Assembly: GCF_015706575.1 (NCBI RefSeq)
Contig: NW_024037074.1
Coordinates: forward strand, 27,331,334-27,395,333
Reading direction: 5' to 3'
Length of the DNA: 64,000 nt
Source of the DNA: Patiria miniata
Lineage: Eukaryota > Echinodermata > Asteroidea > Valvatida > Asterinidae
Shown here: positions 15,401 to 24,023 of the stretch, piece by piece
Layout: every line of letters starts with the position of its first letter
Position numbering within the stretch: the first letter of the stretch is position 1
Notes under the pieces: generated by a model
What the model was told of the DNA's origin: nothing
What the model saw: the letters and a program-made list of their open reading frames with translations, nothing else
Databases searched by the model: none
Translations under genes and position numbers: made by a program

Positions 15401-18400
15401 ATTACGCAGGGTCGCGAAGATAAAAGCGAGTGGGTGACCCAATTCAAAGTGTCATATTTCCAGAATGACTGGCTCTTTGTAAGCACACCTGGAGACGGCC
15501 AGCCGCAGGTAAACACATTAACTTAGAGCGCAGAAGATAAAGTGTTGTTCCTTAAATCAGCAAACCTAAAGTTCTCTCCGTACTGACTCACTGACCGAGC
15601 GTCACTTGTAAGCCAGGCAGTGATATAGTTAAATCTCATATTGTCTCCTAACGCCGTTCAGTAGGCTAAAACCGGCCTATATTGTGTTGACCAGATGTAT
15701 ATAACAATGATGAACACTCTGAATCAATTTAAAAGGCAGTGCAAAGACATTCTGAATCAGTTTGGTATTGTGAATTCTCTGACACCGCCTTGAGAAGGGT
15801 TACCCTATCTTGGTTTTGTTGAAAATGAAAACCCATATGATATCAGGTCCTTATGTTTTAGGTCGGTGAAACAAGGCAAATGACATTATATCGCTTTGAT
15901 AGGCACGAGTCAAGCTGTTCTGCTTCACTGTTAAGTCTACTTCAAAAGAACACTAGCTGAGATACCAGCTGCAACGGATAAAGTCTGCTGTATTTGTATG
16001 GTTTAATTGTAATTCCAAAATGCATATGTTTGTCAGGAAGAGCGTGATGTTGAATGACACAAATTCACATTTCCATGTCTAACTTAAAAGTTAAAGCAAT
16101 ATTGGTGTAATTATTGTCTAATAGGAGTTCTTTGGTAACTATGACACCTACCACCCTGTGACAAACCTCTTCCTGCACCAAGTTGTCGCCAAGTCGGTTC
16201 GAGTGCATCCCATCACCTGGTACAGGAGACCAAGCATGCGTTTTGAGCTTCTGGGCTGCACAGGTACTCAACATGTGTTTTATTATTTTGATCAATAATG
16301 GCGTCTGATCACACAAATGAAATATGTTGAATTAATATAGATGTGTTTTCAATTCCATTGTCAGATGGTGACCTTATTTTGAACGGCTAATGAGATATTC
16401 ATATTATTTTTTACAATATGGATATCAGCATTCCCAACCGCCTACGGGAGGGTTGTTAAAAGCCAATGGAAGCTGAACATGTTTTACTAGGAAATTGAAA
16501 GATGTTTATACTTAATAATTAAAGCGAAATTCTGCTTAAACATACCATTCGAATAAGTTCTCAGTAATTGCATGACATCAAATTAAAATATAAATGAAGT
16601 CAATATTCAAAAAAGGAACTAGATTTTCCACATGGAGCATTTATTTTTCTACTCGCTTTAAAGAAATTATTCAGTCATCTTTACGAAACAAAAAAAACAC
16701 ACGGGCAAATAATTGTTTATCAAGACATGCCTCACTGCATTGTTTAATAGAATCATGACAATGTATTACTATCGGGCAAAATGGACAGTATTGATATTGT
16801 AAGGTGTTGATTCAAACCAAAGATTTTACATTAATTCCTAATCGATCAGAATGTGTTGGTAAAAATACAAATGATAATATAACCTATGAGATTGTAATTA
16901 GCTTAGGTTTTAAAGGAAAAGAGAACACAAATTTATTTCTTAAAATTATTTCTTTATTTCTTTATTACAATTACAGTTAAATATCGCTCGGGCGTCATTA
17001 GATCCGGTAACTAGCTCACTGCGAAGGGAAATAGAAAACAAAACGGTTGTTGTTAGGAAACATGTTTTTCTCATTGAAACTGGAACAGTCGGTTAATGTT
17101 TGAAAGGTGTGACCACGCATTGTATCATTTTACGATAATGCCAAAAAATTGGACAAGGTTTATGTGTAATCATAAAATTGTACGAACTCTTGTGATTTTG
17201 TTTTTTAGTGCATTGCCAGTCTCAGCTTGGGATGGAAGATGGGACAATCCCTGACTCTGCAATCAATGCATCAACAATTCTGTTAACTCAGGGCTTCTGG
17301 CCTTATAGTGTCAGGCTTTTGCCTGTAGGCACGCGGCCGTTTGCTATTCAGTGGTTCGGACAATTGGAGCCAGAGATATGGATTCAGGTAATGATTGATA
17401 GCGATATACAGGTGCATGGGCGCAAATCGGGGTGAAGGGTAGGATATACCCCCACCCTTTTGACAAAGAGATGGTCGATCAGATCAATCCCCCCCCCGGA
17501 TTTTGTTGTGAGAAACAAAGAAACGCAGAAGTTTAAGGTTATATTGTACCTTTCTGATATTTCAAATGCATTATAGTTAAAACAACAAACAAAGAGGATT
17601 ATGGAAGATTTCAATGCAACATTATACGTTAAGGTTAAGGACAAATCCTCGATTTAAACCATAAATACGCTTATCTGCATGCTCGGAAGTCCACACAGTG
17701 TATGTGATGCTTGTACACGCATCTTTGTAAACGCCGGCAATCGTGGACCCATATTGTCCCTAATTCTCATTCCTTTGTTTGTACGATTATTAATTGTGGA
17801 CTATTGGTCAATCGGACGTACTGTTTATGCCCTAACCGTTTTGTCATACACTGCAAAAAATGTGCACCATTGGTATCTATATAGGACCATCTGGAGCTAA
17901 ATTTTACCTATATAGATACCGAAATGTGTTAAATTAAAGGGAATATACAACATTTGCAAACATCGAAAAACAAAATTACATTGTATTGTATTGTATTGTA
18001 TTGTTTTATTTCCATTTGTCACAAATTAATATAATGCAAATGCAACAGAATATTTACTACAACAATAACTAAACTTTCTAGAATGATAATACATGTACAA
18101 CACTTTGATCAATTTAACATAAATGGTGACAGATGGGGGAACCAGGAAAAAAGCCTCAGCTTATACAAAATACCTTACTAGGATGTTAGTATATGCCAGT
18201 CTAAAGCATCCTGTAAAATTATGGGACCAGGTGTGTAGTCATTTTCTAAAAAAATTGTATTTTATAAAAATGTCCAACGGTGGTCGGCGACAACCGTTGG
18301 AAAAATCTAACCAACTATCAACCACTGCTCCTAATTTACCATTGTTTTTGTCCAAATTTTGTTTGCTATTGGTTACGTGTTCATGAACGGGTGCAGGCTA

Positions 18401-21400
18401 GTCTTCAGCTAGACTGGTTCTATTACGTTACAAATTTCCGGCATCTAAACATTGATCCATTTCATCTAAATTAGTGGAGTCAGGGAACCAGACTACCTGA
18501 GCATTTTTGTTTTTTTCTTGGTTATTCAAGCATTTTCGATCACAAAACTTCAAACGTGTCAGTGTAACAATATTTGATCTATTATACTAACCCTCAATTT
18601 ACAGGAAAAGCCAATGATGTACATTCCCTTTTAACACTACAGTTTTTGCAGTGTAGGTCCACGATTGCCAATGTTTATATACTCCCATACACACACTTGC
18701 CGAGACGCGTTCACGCATCTGATCGGGGGCACCACGTCAAGATCCCATCTTTGAGCAAGCCTGTGCTGATGACATTTTCCGAATTTAAATTATCACTTCT
18801 CGTAGGTGGATTTGGGCGAGAGGACGCGAGTTTCTGGTATCATCATACAGAAGCCGTACTATTGGCACGGCTGCATAACCAGTTTCCACCTGGAGTATGC
18901 CATATCGGATGACGTGACAAAATGGATACCAATCCTGAACAGTGACAGGACTGAGGTAATTGAAATAAGTGGTTAGAGAGGGCATGAGCTATTATCTGGC
19001 CTTCCAAAGTTGTAACATCGTCCGTGTGTAGCTTAAGTATCCATGGGTAAGGTTGTGCATTTATTTCTGTTTCAATTATTGGATCCGTTTATAGACCAAT
19101 TAGCAAGAAAGAAAAGGGGTAAAATTGTTGACACAAGGGGCCATGAAGTTTGTCAACCATCGGGGCAAATTCATTCAATGCGTTTCATTATATGTATTAA
19201 ACGCAGGTGTTCCAGGTTAAAGCGTATTTTACTCAGCATCAGAGAGAGAGGCACATCAGCTACTTTTACAGCAGTGTTTTGGCTCGATTCATCCGGTTAA
19301 ACGAAGGCTTGGATAACTCTCCGTGGCATTGCTTCCTGATGAGATTTGATTTCATCGGCTGTCGGAATCATGTAAGTTGTAAATCGAGTGAAGTTCATTT
19401 TTCTTTCGTCCGTTTTTCCGTTGCAAATTTAAGTCTGGAAAAAATACAGGCCTTTACACGAGAACAAAACGAAGACACGTTTATTGTAAAGCCCCTGTCA
19501 CACTTTCGCGTATCCTAATTCCTTATGAGTTCCTTATCAAAATGTTTCAATACGCAGCCGTACGCTCAAAACGTCGAAACTTTTTGAATACTTTGACTTA
19601 TGTGCGACGCACATCTAGCGTACAAGTAACAAATTCAGCGCATCCATTGCGTATGAGATGCGTATGAGTTGCGTATGCAGTGCACGACATTATTTTTCGG
19701 CCTGCGAAAAGGTCAGTATGCAGTGCACATGCTGAGCGTATTCCAGACGCACCCAACTTATGCCGACCGCATGCCTGACGCAATACGTCGGCATTCGCTA
19801 TGAGTTCGTTCAGCGTGCATTGTATCTGCGCTGCAAGTACGCTATGTATACGTCCAATTATAGGCGGCTCATATGCTGACGGGGTGCGTGCCGGGAGGTC
19901 AGCGTATTACTGCGTATGAACCGCTTATCCCCCACGAACACATAGCGTACTCGTACCGTGATCGACAGATGCGGGAGCTGCGTATTTATAACTTATGACC
20001 TGGGTAACAGCGTACGCAGCGTAGTTTTGTGCATGCCCAAAACTATCCGGCGTACTGGGCTGTACCATGCGTATGCCTGCGTACAAAAACTTGCACGAAA
20101 CGATAGAGATGCATATGAGGTGCGTATTGTGCGTACGACTGCGTATGAAAAAAATGTCAATGCGCAACTCATAAGGAATTGGGATACGCAGAAGTGTGAC
20201 AGGGCCCTAAGGCGGACTGATGCACGTGAACCATTGGTGAAGCATATTCAATCGTATATTCTTTGCCCGTATATTCTTTGGCCGTACTGTCTCAACAAAA
20301 CAATTTCTCCGTTTAATTTAACTGTTGTTCCATGATTAATGTGTTTTCGTTGAAATGACTTTTTCTTGTCTTTTAAAAGAAAGTTTATTGCTAGTAATTA
20401 TTATAAACTAGAGCTGTTTGTCTGTTTGAAAACAGAACAGGGCTTTTTCGCATTTTAAACAGGTTAATGCTTTGTTCGTCCTTTTGCAGTCACTTTCTAG
20501 AGTGTTTCATGCAGTTAAAGGTTGTTCAAAATGCTAAGCATAATTCCTTAAATATAATTTTATCACATGACGACACATGCCATGGGATGACGTCATCTTG
20601 ACAACACTTGTCAATGCACACCTTGTTATTTTGGTCTTGGTTTATACAGCTCTATGGTTTGTACCAAGTTTTAAGTCAATCCGATGTACGGAAGTGTGCA
20701 ATTTTCGAAGCGGAATATAATTATAAATATTTTTAAAAATCATAAAAAATAAACGATGACGTCATCGTGACGTCACTTTAGACTTAACAAGTTTCATGAC
20801 CATCGGAACTTTCCTTATATGTGTTTTGAAAAATCGCATTTTTGATGACGTCATGATGACGTCACACATTTTTATTTCATTTTGCAAATAACTATTACCT
20901 AACAAACCAATTACACAAAGAATTTTGATTTTTGCATGTTGCATTCTTGAGATATGGCTAAAAGGTCCCAAAATTCAAATATTCATATTGAATCGCATGA
21001 TGACGTCATCGTGACTTCGCCTCATGTATTACTTATAACATATCCCGGTCTACTGATATTCCAAGTTTTAACCCAGTCAGACTCACAGTTCTGTATATAT
21101 ATGGGATTTGCCATAAGGACTATGCATATGCTTAGTTTGAATGATGTGTGACAAAGTTCAATGCTAAAGTGACGTATACTAAAATCGTGTACAGAGTCAA
21201 TGGGATTTTGCATGGAACAAAGAAGAAAGTAGGGAGAAAAAAAATCCGAACAAAAACAAAGGCTTTTTTGAAAATTTGCGAAAGAGCCGACTACAAGTAC
21301 CTCCATCTAATTAAGTTATCCAAACAACTGCTATTAATGCACTCTACCCTGACTTTTTTACCAGACCGAATAGCTCAAAGTTGTAATTTTTTCACTTAAC

Positions 21401-24023
21401 ACTCTCCGAAATTGTTTTGTTTGTGATTTTGCCGGCCTCGAAATCTAAAGCGTTTTTTGTACGTGAAGTTTACTTCCGCAGCCTTTGATGATGAATAATC
21501 ATGCCATATTTCATTCAGTGAAATGAGAATGAAGATGATCAGTTATTGAAGTGAAAACAAAAAAGAAGATAAACAACTATAAAAAAACGTAACAAAATCC
21601 ATGATCACTTTGATGATTATATGAAACGTGTGTTTGATACAACGAAGTAGGATTTTCACATACGACAACAGCCTGTTCTTTGGGAGGAAACGTGGTTTTC
21701 TGGACTGTTTAAAAGCATCTGGCGATTAATTTGTTTGTCGGTCCACCTGTTACTTCGTCGGGTGACAGGCTATTTGATAGGCTGTTAATTCGGTCTGTTT
21801 GTTTTCACTAACTCTCAATCCACGCGCATCCGTCAGCCGAGAATGACCAGGACTTGTCAGACATTATTCTCTGACGGCTACGTACTGGATGACACTTATC
21901 AAATCGACATGGATGGTATCGACCAAGGTCAACCACCATTCCAGGTCACATGCAGTATGTCAGATGGTGAGTTGTGAATCAGATAGTGTTATAGTTCTCA
22001 CAAGTCCTTCCTCTTAGGTCATTGTAAGTCCTCACAAGTGCCTGCAAGTCCTCAGAAGTCCATCGCAAGACACCCAGTCCCAATTGAGTTCGCAAACTAT
22101 TCAAATGAACTTTGACAAAGATTTCCTTTGTTGTTGTTGGGTTTTTTTTTTTCATCCGCTGGCACGTATGGCTGAACTTGTGAATGGTCACTCGAGAACT
22201 GGGTTTTGGTCTGATTGGGAAGGGTCTGATGTTAAGTTTGCTTAATCATAGAAGGGGCACTGTCTGACCCTCAGCTCTGCAGGATCAGCCTTTGCTTTTA
22301 AAACGAACATCATGGGGAAAGAAAACTAACAAGATAACAAGTTCATTACTTTACAGAAGATAATACACGATAAGAAGAAAAAAGAGGGGCATTAGGCCAA
22401 ATAAAAAAAATAGTCTTTGGTCAGCGCGCGGTAGCTCCAACAGCGCCCTCTATTGCCGCACCTCCTCAAAAAAAAATTACCAAAGAGCACCAAGGAATGG
22501 GAAATTGCACCAAGGCAAATTATGGAGGACACCAATGTGCATGAGGACACCAAAAAAGCAAACTAGTACCCCGCTTTGTCTGTACAATCCAAGCTTAAAA
22601 ATAAAGCCGAGTCACCGCATCAATTCCGAAACTTTGGTCTGACAAGAGACCGATTTTTTTTTTTTTGGCCTTACATGGTTTGTTTCATTTTCGCCAACTT
22701 GTGTGTTCGCACAATTTCCACTCACAATAATAACAGAAAAGAACAGGTGGTGCATATCGCTGTAACTTTCCAGAAAAAAATTGTTCTTCCGTATCTTGTG
22801 TTTTTCGAAGAAGTGAGAGATTCGTGACTAAATTGTATGAATTGTTTGTCTATAGGTGCTACCATAATTCACCATGATGCCGAAGACACTTTCAAAATTT
22901 CAGGATCACCCAACCAACTTACAACGATTGACATTACGTACGTCATCGACATGCAGCAGATCATCAGTGTGATTGATAATGCCTCGACGTGTGAACAAAT
23001 GGTCAAAGTCAAGTGTGGAGAAGCCGACCCAAGTACGCTCTCGCAGCATCCGGCACTCCAGCCAGTCAAGTGGGGTTCCCGCAGCGGGGAGTTGATGCAG
23101 AATTGGGGAGGGCCCACTGGTCACATTGGCTGCACCTGTGGTTTGAAACAAAGTAGGCAAACTTGAGTTGAATAATTTCTTTAGATTGACTCGCAAAATT
23201 GTGATATGGTCCGCTCTTCCCTACCACTCGAGGGCGTTTGTGGTATCTTATTTAAGGCTTTCAATGGAAACATTATTTATAACCAGAGTGACTAGGCATC
23301 ACGAATTTTCAGGCCGTCACAGCGTTGTGGGGAAGTTTTTATTTTGAGCAATTTAGGACCTCTCCCCACAGCATCTTCGGTCCCCATATTATCACCATGG
23401 GACAACTCGTGTGTAGTCTCCACAACTACAAAACAAGAAGTTGTGTACGCACGACACGTGCAAACGAAATACATGTTTATGGCAAGTGACCTGCTTAAAC
23501 GTTTTTTGCGACGCAACCGTTTCTTTCAGAGGTTTTTGTGAAAGGAATTATCTGTCAACCTTGAATATGGAACTTGGGGCCAGATACCTATTATTTGTAA
23601 TGCATCATAGGAACGGTTTGCGATCGTTGGTTGAGGAAGTGGCCGCATTGTTCATGTAGAGCGGATTTCTCAAACGTTTAAATAATCTGGTTCCCATAAA
23701 GGCATTCTATCTCAAACAATCATATTACGTATAGTTATAAGTACGAAATCAAATGACCAAACGGGTTTCGAACTATCACAAACATGAACGCGAAACCTCT
23801 TGTTCTACTCTTGTTTTCGTCCTGTATACTTGATTTGACAGATTGTAACACTGATGGAGAGCTGTGCAACTGTGGCGTGGGGCTCAACCGATCTAGCTGG
23901 GCGTACGACGAGGGGATACTGACTGACAAAGATACCCTGCCAGTCACGCTGATCCAAGCCTTTACCTCCCAGGACGTGTACGTCACTGTTGGGGCCCTGA
24001 AATGCAAATGGCCGCACTACAAA
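261..24023 (+). CDS. Multi-exon gene: seven tandem F5/8C domains plus Caspr-type fibrinogen-like domain (5' partial)
   Basis: I joined 18 exons by consensus splice sites, unbroken frame and matching intron phase: 261-408, 1751-1910, 4139-4283, 6156-6282, 8035-8339, 9083-9221, 9659-9978, 11577-11715, 13006-13346, 13868-14006, 15168-15508, 16125-16263, 17209-17387, 18806-18955, 19207-19371, 21837-21966, 22856-23152, 23842-24023. They encode seven F5/8 type C (discoidin) domains and then a fibrinogen-like domain of the contactin-associated-protein kind. F5/8C domains are extracellular beta-sandwiches that bind lipids, glycans or proteins. Each whole one here keeps the first and last Cys expected to pair. 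The start lies left of the window. No laminin G or transmembrane segment, usual in true Caspr proteins, was found. A last exon is proposed at 31272-31376. Likely a secreted or surface adhesion or recognition protein; no orthologue name is assigned. Confidence 0.85.
634..1226. mobile_element. TIR element with internal copies of its end motif
   Basis: The left end CACCGTTTTCACGAAGAGC is mirrored at the right end (about 1200-1226) as an inverted repeat of roughly 28 bp. Related motifs with CGTTTTCAC and AGAG recur inside near 893 and 985. No transposase frame is seen, so it is a non-autonomous element in an intron. Its superfamily is unknown. Confidence 0.5.
1239..1481. mobile_element. Foldback MITE with about 104-bp arms
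   Basis: Almost the whole 243 bp is an inverted repeat. Arms at 1239-1342 and 1378-1481 are nearly identical in reverse complement, with about 35 bp of loop. It begins TAGGGAGGTTTCGCAAGC and ends with the complement. Few mismatches are visible between arms, pointing to recent insertion. Non-autonomous, no coding capacity. Confidence 0.75.
1751..6282 (+). CDS. F5/8C domain 2 (three exons)
   Basis: Exons 1751-1910 (phase 1 to 2), 4139-4283 (2 to 0) and 6156-6282 (0 to 1). The first starts at LCHDPLGLSDGFIPD and the second holds TGVDWIQVDLVNATVLSGV, the core F5/8C strand. The third holds HVVARKVRIYIE and ends RFEILGCR. The first two exons total 305 nt, the same as the single first-half exon of domain 3, so this domain carries one extra phase 2 intron. 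The last exon is 12 nt shorter than the 139 nt of its sisters, and its start (after caatggtag) is the only one that avoids an upstream in-frame stop. A LINE relic sits in the last intron. Confidence 0.75.
1983..2400. repeat. Degenerate tandem repeat, about 70-bp unit
   Basis: Successive diverged units contain ACATGTGAC, ATGACGACGACA, then TTCAAAT and a following run of the type TCGATAACA. About five to six units are visible. Looser relatives with ATGACGTCA continue to about 2800. Confidence 0.55.
2820..3145 (-). mobile_element. Fragment of Helitron-like type I element with terminal hairpin
   Basis: It shares the text around GATGACGTCATC, GTGTACAAAACCTAT and the end hairpin AGCTGTTTC/GAAACAGCT (3114-3142) with the elements at 37-48 kb. 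It lacks the CTAG end, so only the hairpin-end part remains. Confidence 0.5.
3206..3672. repeat. CGAGTA microsatellite, two blocks
   Basis: CGAGTACGAGTACGAGTACG and variants fill 3206-3335 and again 3556-3672. They occur in both orientations, since GTAC is palindromic, and a roughly 220-bp spacer separates the blocks. The open frames here encode only Arg-Val or Ser-Thr repeats and are not genes. A small hairpin AGCTGCGAAGCAGCT lies just after, at about 3734-3750. Confidence 0.8.
4390..6015 (+). mobile_element. LINE relic (endonuclease and reverse transcriptase), Jockey/CR1-like
   Basis: Near 4640 the endonuclease motif LLGDFKVHHREW can be read. Reverse transcriptase blocks follow in order: FNKATGPDGI (about 5155), VPVHK, YRPISLLSNINK (about 5340), NRFGFRPSHSAQDLLTYLSH, SSVLQGCILGPTLFLVYIDD (about 5580) and FEDD in place of the usual F/YADD (about 5673). 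A thumb-region stretch follows near 5780-5930. Frames shift several times, and the palm part between HEW and LARYLSDQ is missing about 100 residues. It is a dead copy inside the intron between two exons of F5/8C domain 2. Clade assignment is by motif only. Confidence 0.75.
6397..6763 (-). mobile_element. TIR element, GGCCAAAAA...CTCCGGTTTCTGG family
   Basis: It begins GGCCAAAAAATAAAGTCTCC and ends in the reverse complement (CCGGAGAC, T-run, GGCC). A second copy in the opposite orientation lies at 30575-30917, sharing the internal sequence around CAGGATTCCAGTCAAAC. Non-autonomous. Confidence 0.65.
7125..7350. repeat. Possible small MITE with GGGTCA-rich interior
   Basis: The right end reads GGGCTTTTTAGAGTGTG and the left side has a weak inverted match. 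TGACCC/GGGTCA motifs recur inside and on to about 7650. Boundaries are uncertain. A T-run and G-run follow at 7741-7790. The 150-codon open frame at 6907-7359 looks like chance in this repeat. Confidence 0.3.
8035..9221 (+). CDS. F5/8C domain 3 (two exons)
   Basis: Exons 8035-8339 (phase 1 to 0) and 9083-9221 (phase 0 to 1). The first opens with CQDQLGMADGSIPHSAITAS, the classical N-terminal F5/8C signature, and contains YPWISVDLGRTLPVSGVITQ. The second contains VFVGNTDQHTAVENIFDQ, then ARYVRIVAITWHELPCLRFE and LLGCK with the closing Cys. Acceptors (ttaaccag, atatttcag) and donors (gtatgt, gttagt) fit consensus. A complete domain of about 148 residues, normal for the family. Confidence 0.85.
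8340..9658. other. Introns between F5/8C domains 3 and 4: nothing recognised
   Basis: Apart from exon 9083-9221, this stretch shows no recognisable repeat, RNA or coding feature. It is AT-rich intron sequence. Confidence 0.5.
9659..11715 (+). CDS. F5/8C domain 4 (two exons)
   Basis: Exons 9659-9978 (phase 1 to 0) and 11577-11715 (phase 0 to 1). Residues CNDTLGMEDRTIGDEDITAS open the domain. WFLVDLGRNTVVSGITLY marks the core strands, and the second exon gives ARFVRVSSIIAYWFEY and ends LELWGCR. The donor of the first exon reads GTG then gtgagt. The intron between the exons is about 1.6 kb and holds a diverged direct repeat. The domain is complete with no frame damage. Confidence 0.8.
10405..11000. 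repeat. Direct repeat, two diverged copies of about 315 bp
   Basis: The block from CTTTCAACCCA through AACCTAACCCAAAAATGCC to AAGTCCACACAACGTCG occurs at about 10410 and again at about 10732. A partial relative with GGAAGTCCACAC lies at about 17685. GTCCACAC/GTGTGGAC motifs give local hairpins. Long open frames on both strands at 10813-11388 are low-complexity by-products. Confidence 0.6.
11716..13005. other. Intron: nothing recognised
   Basis: AT-rich intron with no clear repeat or coding signal. Confidence 0.5.
13006..14006 (+). CDS. F5/8C domain 5 (two exons)
   Basis: Exons 13006-13346 (phase 1 to 0) and 13868-14006 (phase 0 to 1). It opens with CEDKLGVEDGTIPDDMLTTS. The core reads RPWIQVNLGLDTVVSGVITQ and VRWVETYKVDYSNGW. 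The second exon carries VFSANFDWKTPVTNLFRQPV, then VRIVPLSWHH and LELLGCL. The open frame runs past 13346 to a stop near 13421, but the CAG/gtagtt donor keeps phase with the next exon. One of the best conserved copies in the array. Confidence 0.85.
14007..15167. other. Intron: only a short palindrome
   Basis: The only structure noticed is the palindrome around GTGTTTAATTAACAC at about 14385-14400. The introns at 13347-13867, 15509-16124 and 16264-17208 likewise show nothing recognisable. Confidence 0.45.
15168..16263 (+). CDS. F5/8C domain 6 (two exons)
   Basis: Exons 15168-15508 (phase 1 to 0) and 16125-16263 (phase 0 to 1), with the same exon lengths (341 and 139 nt) as domain 5. It opens with CQERLGMENGQILDHHLSSS. 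The core reads ETWIQVDFAQWTNLTGVITQ and VTQFKVSYFQNDW. The second exon gives EFFGNYDTYHPVTNLFLHQ, then VRVHPITWYRRPSMRFELLG and the closing Cys. Identical exon lengths suggest domains 5 and 6 are recent duplicates of one another. Confidence 0.87.
17209..19371 (+). CDS. F5/8C domain 7 (three exons)
   Basis: Exons 17209-17387 (phase 1 to 0), 18806-18955 (0 to 0) and 19207-19371 (0 to 0). It opens with CQSQLGMEDGTIPDSAINAS. The split falls within the core motif, WIQ at the end of exon one and VDLGERTRVSGIIIQK at the start of exon two. The third exon carries LARFIRLNEGLDNSPWHCFL and ends FDFIGCRNH. The extra intron lies at a different site and phase from that of domain 2, so the two were gained separately. 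Unlike the other domains it exits in phase 0, handing over to the fibrinogen-like module. Confidence 0.8.
17981..18004. repeat. TTGTA microsatellite, possible LINE tail
   Basis: Four copies of TTGTA precede TTTTATTTCCATTTG. Read on the minus strand this resembles the 3' tail of a LINE ending in ACAAT repeats. No reverse transcriptase motif was recognised in 18004-18480. Confidence 0.4.
19490..20207. mobile_element. TIR element packed with GCGTAT sub-repeats
   Basis: Ends of about 45 bp are inverted repeats: CCCTGTCACACTT, GCGTATCC and AATTCCTTATGAGTT at the left match the complement at the right. TAA flanks both sides (19487-19489 and 20208-20210), consistent with a 3-bp target duplication of the PIF/Harbinger kind. 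The roughly 720-bp interior is a scatter of GCGTATGA/TACGCA motifs in both orientations. No transposase frame. Confidence 0.7.
20408..21300 (-). mobile_element. Helitron-like type II element
   Basis: Read on the minus strand it ends in a hairpin (TGTTTTCAAACA) followed by the 3' tetranucleotide CTAG. On the plus strand this is CTAGAGCTGTTTGTCTGTTT at 20408, followed by GGGCTTTTTCGCATTTTA. The interior has several TGACGTCA palindromes. It ends near 21300 in a copy of the GGCTTTTT/GCGAAA hairpin seen at about 40795 and 43185. No Rep/helicase coding sequence, so non-autonomous. The distal edge is approximate. Confidence 0.55.
21837..24023 (+). CDS. Caspr-type fibrinogen-like domain (three exons)
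   Basis: Exons 21837-21966 (phase 0 to 1), 22856-23152 (1 to 1) and 23842-24023 (1 to 0). The first encodes TCQTLFSDGYVLDDTYQIDM and PPFQVTCSM, the fibrinogen-like start. The second has GATIIHHDAEDTFKISGSPN, then STCEQMVKVKCGEA, NWGGPTGHIGCTCGL. The third has CNCGVGLNRSSWAYDEGILT and KDTLPVTLI. The Cys pattern (CEQ, KCG, CTCGL, CNC, then LPVT) is that of the fibrinogen C-like region in contactin-associated proteins. In those proteins a laminin G domain follows; none was found here. Confidence 0.8.
22395..22670 (+). mobile_element. TIR element, GGCC-A-run...TCGGTCTCTGGTC family
   Basis: GGCC plus A-run at the left and T-run plus GGCC at the right, with inner CTTTGGTCAG and CTGACAAGAGACCGA. 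TTA is duplicated on both sides (22392-22394, 22671-22673), a 3-bp target site duplication. A second copy in opposite orientation lies at 36706-37092. The shared interior includes CCATTCCTTGG and GGAGCTACCGC, read in opposite orientations in the two copies. Non-autonomous. Confidence 0.7.
23153..23841. other. Intron: nothing recognised
   Basis: Intron between the second and third fibrinogen-like exons. Short open frames overlap on both strands without codon or domain support. Confidence 0.5.
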
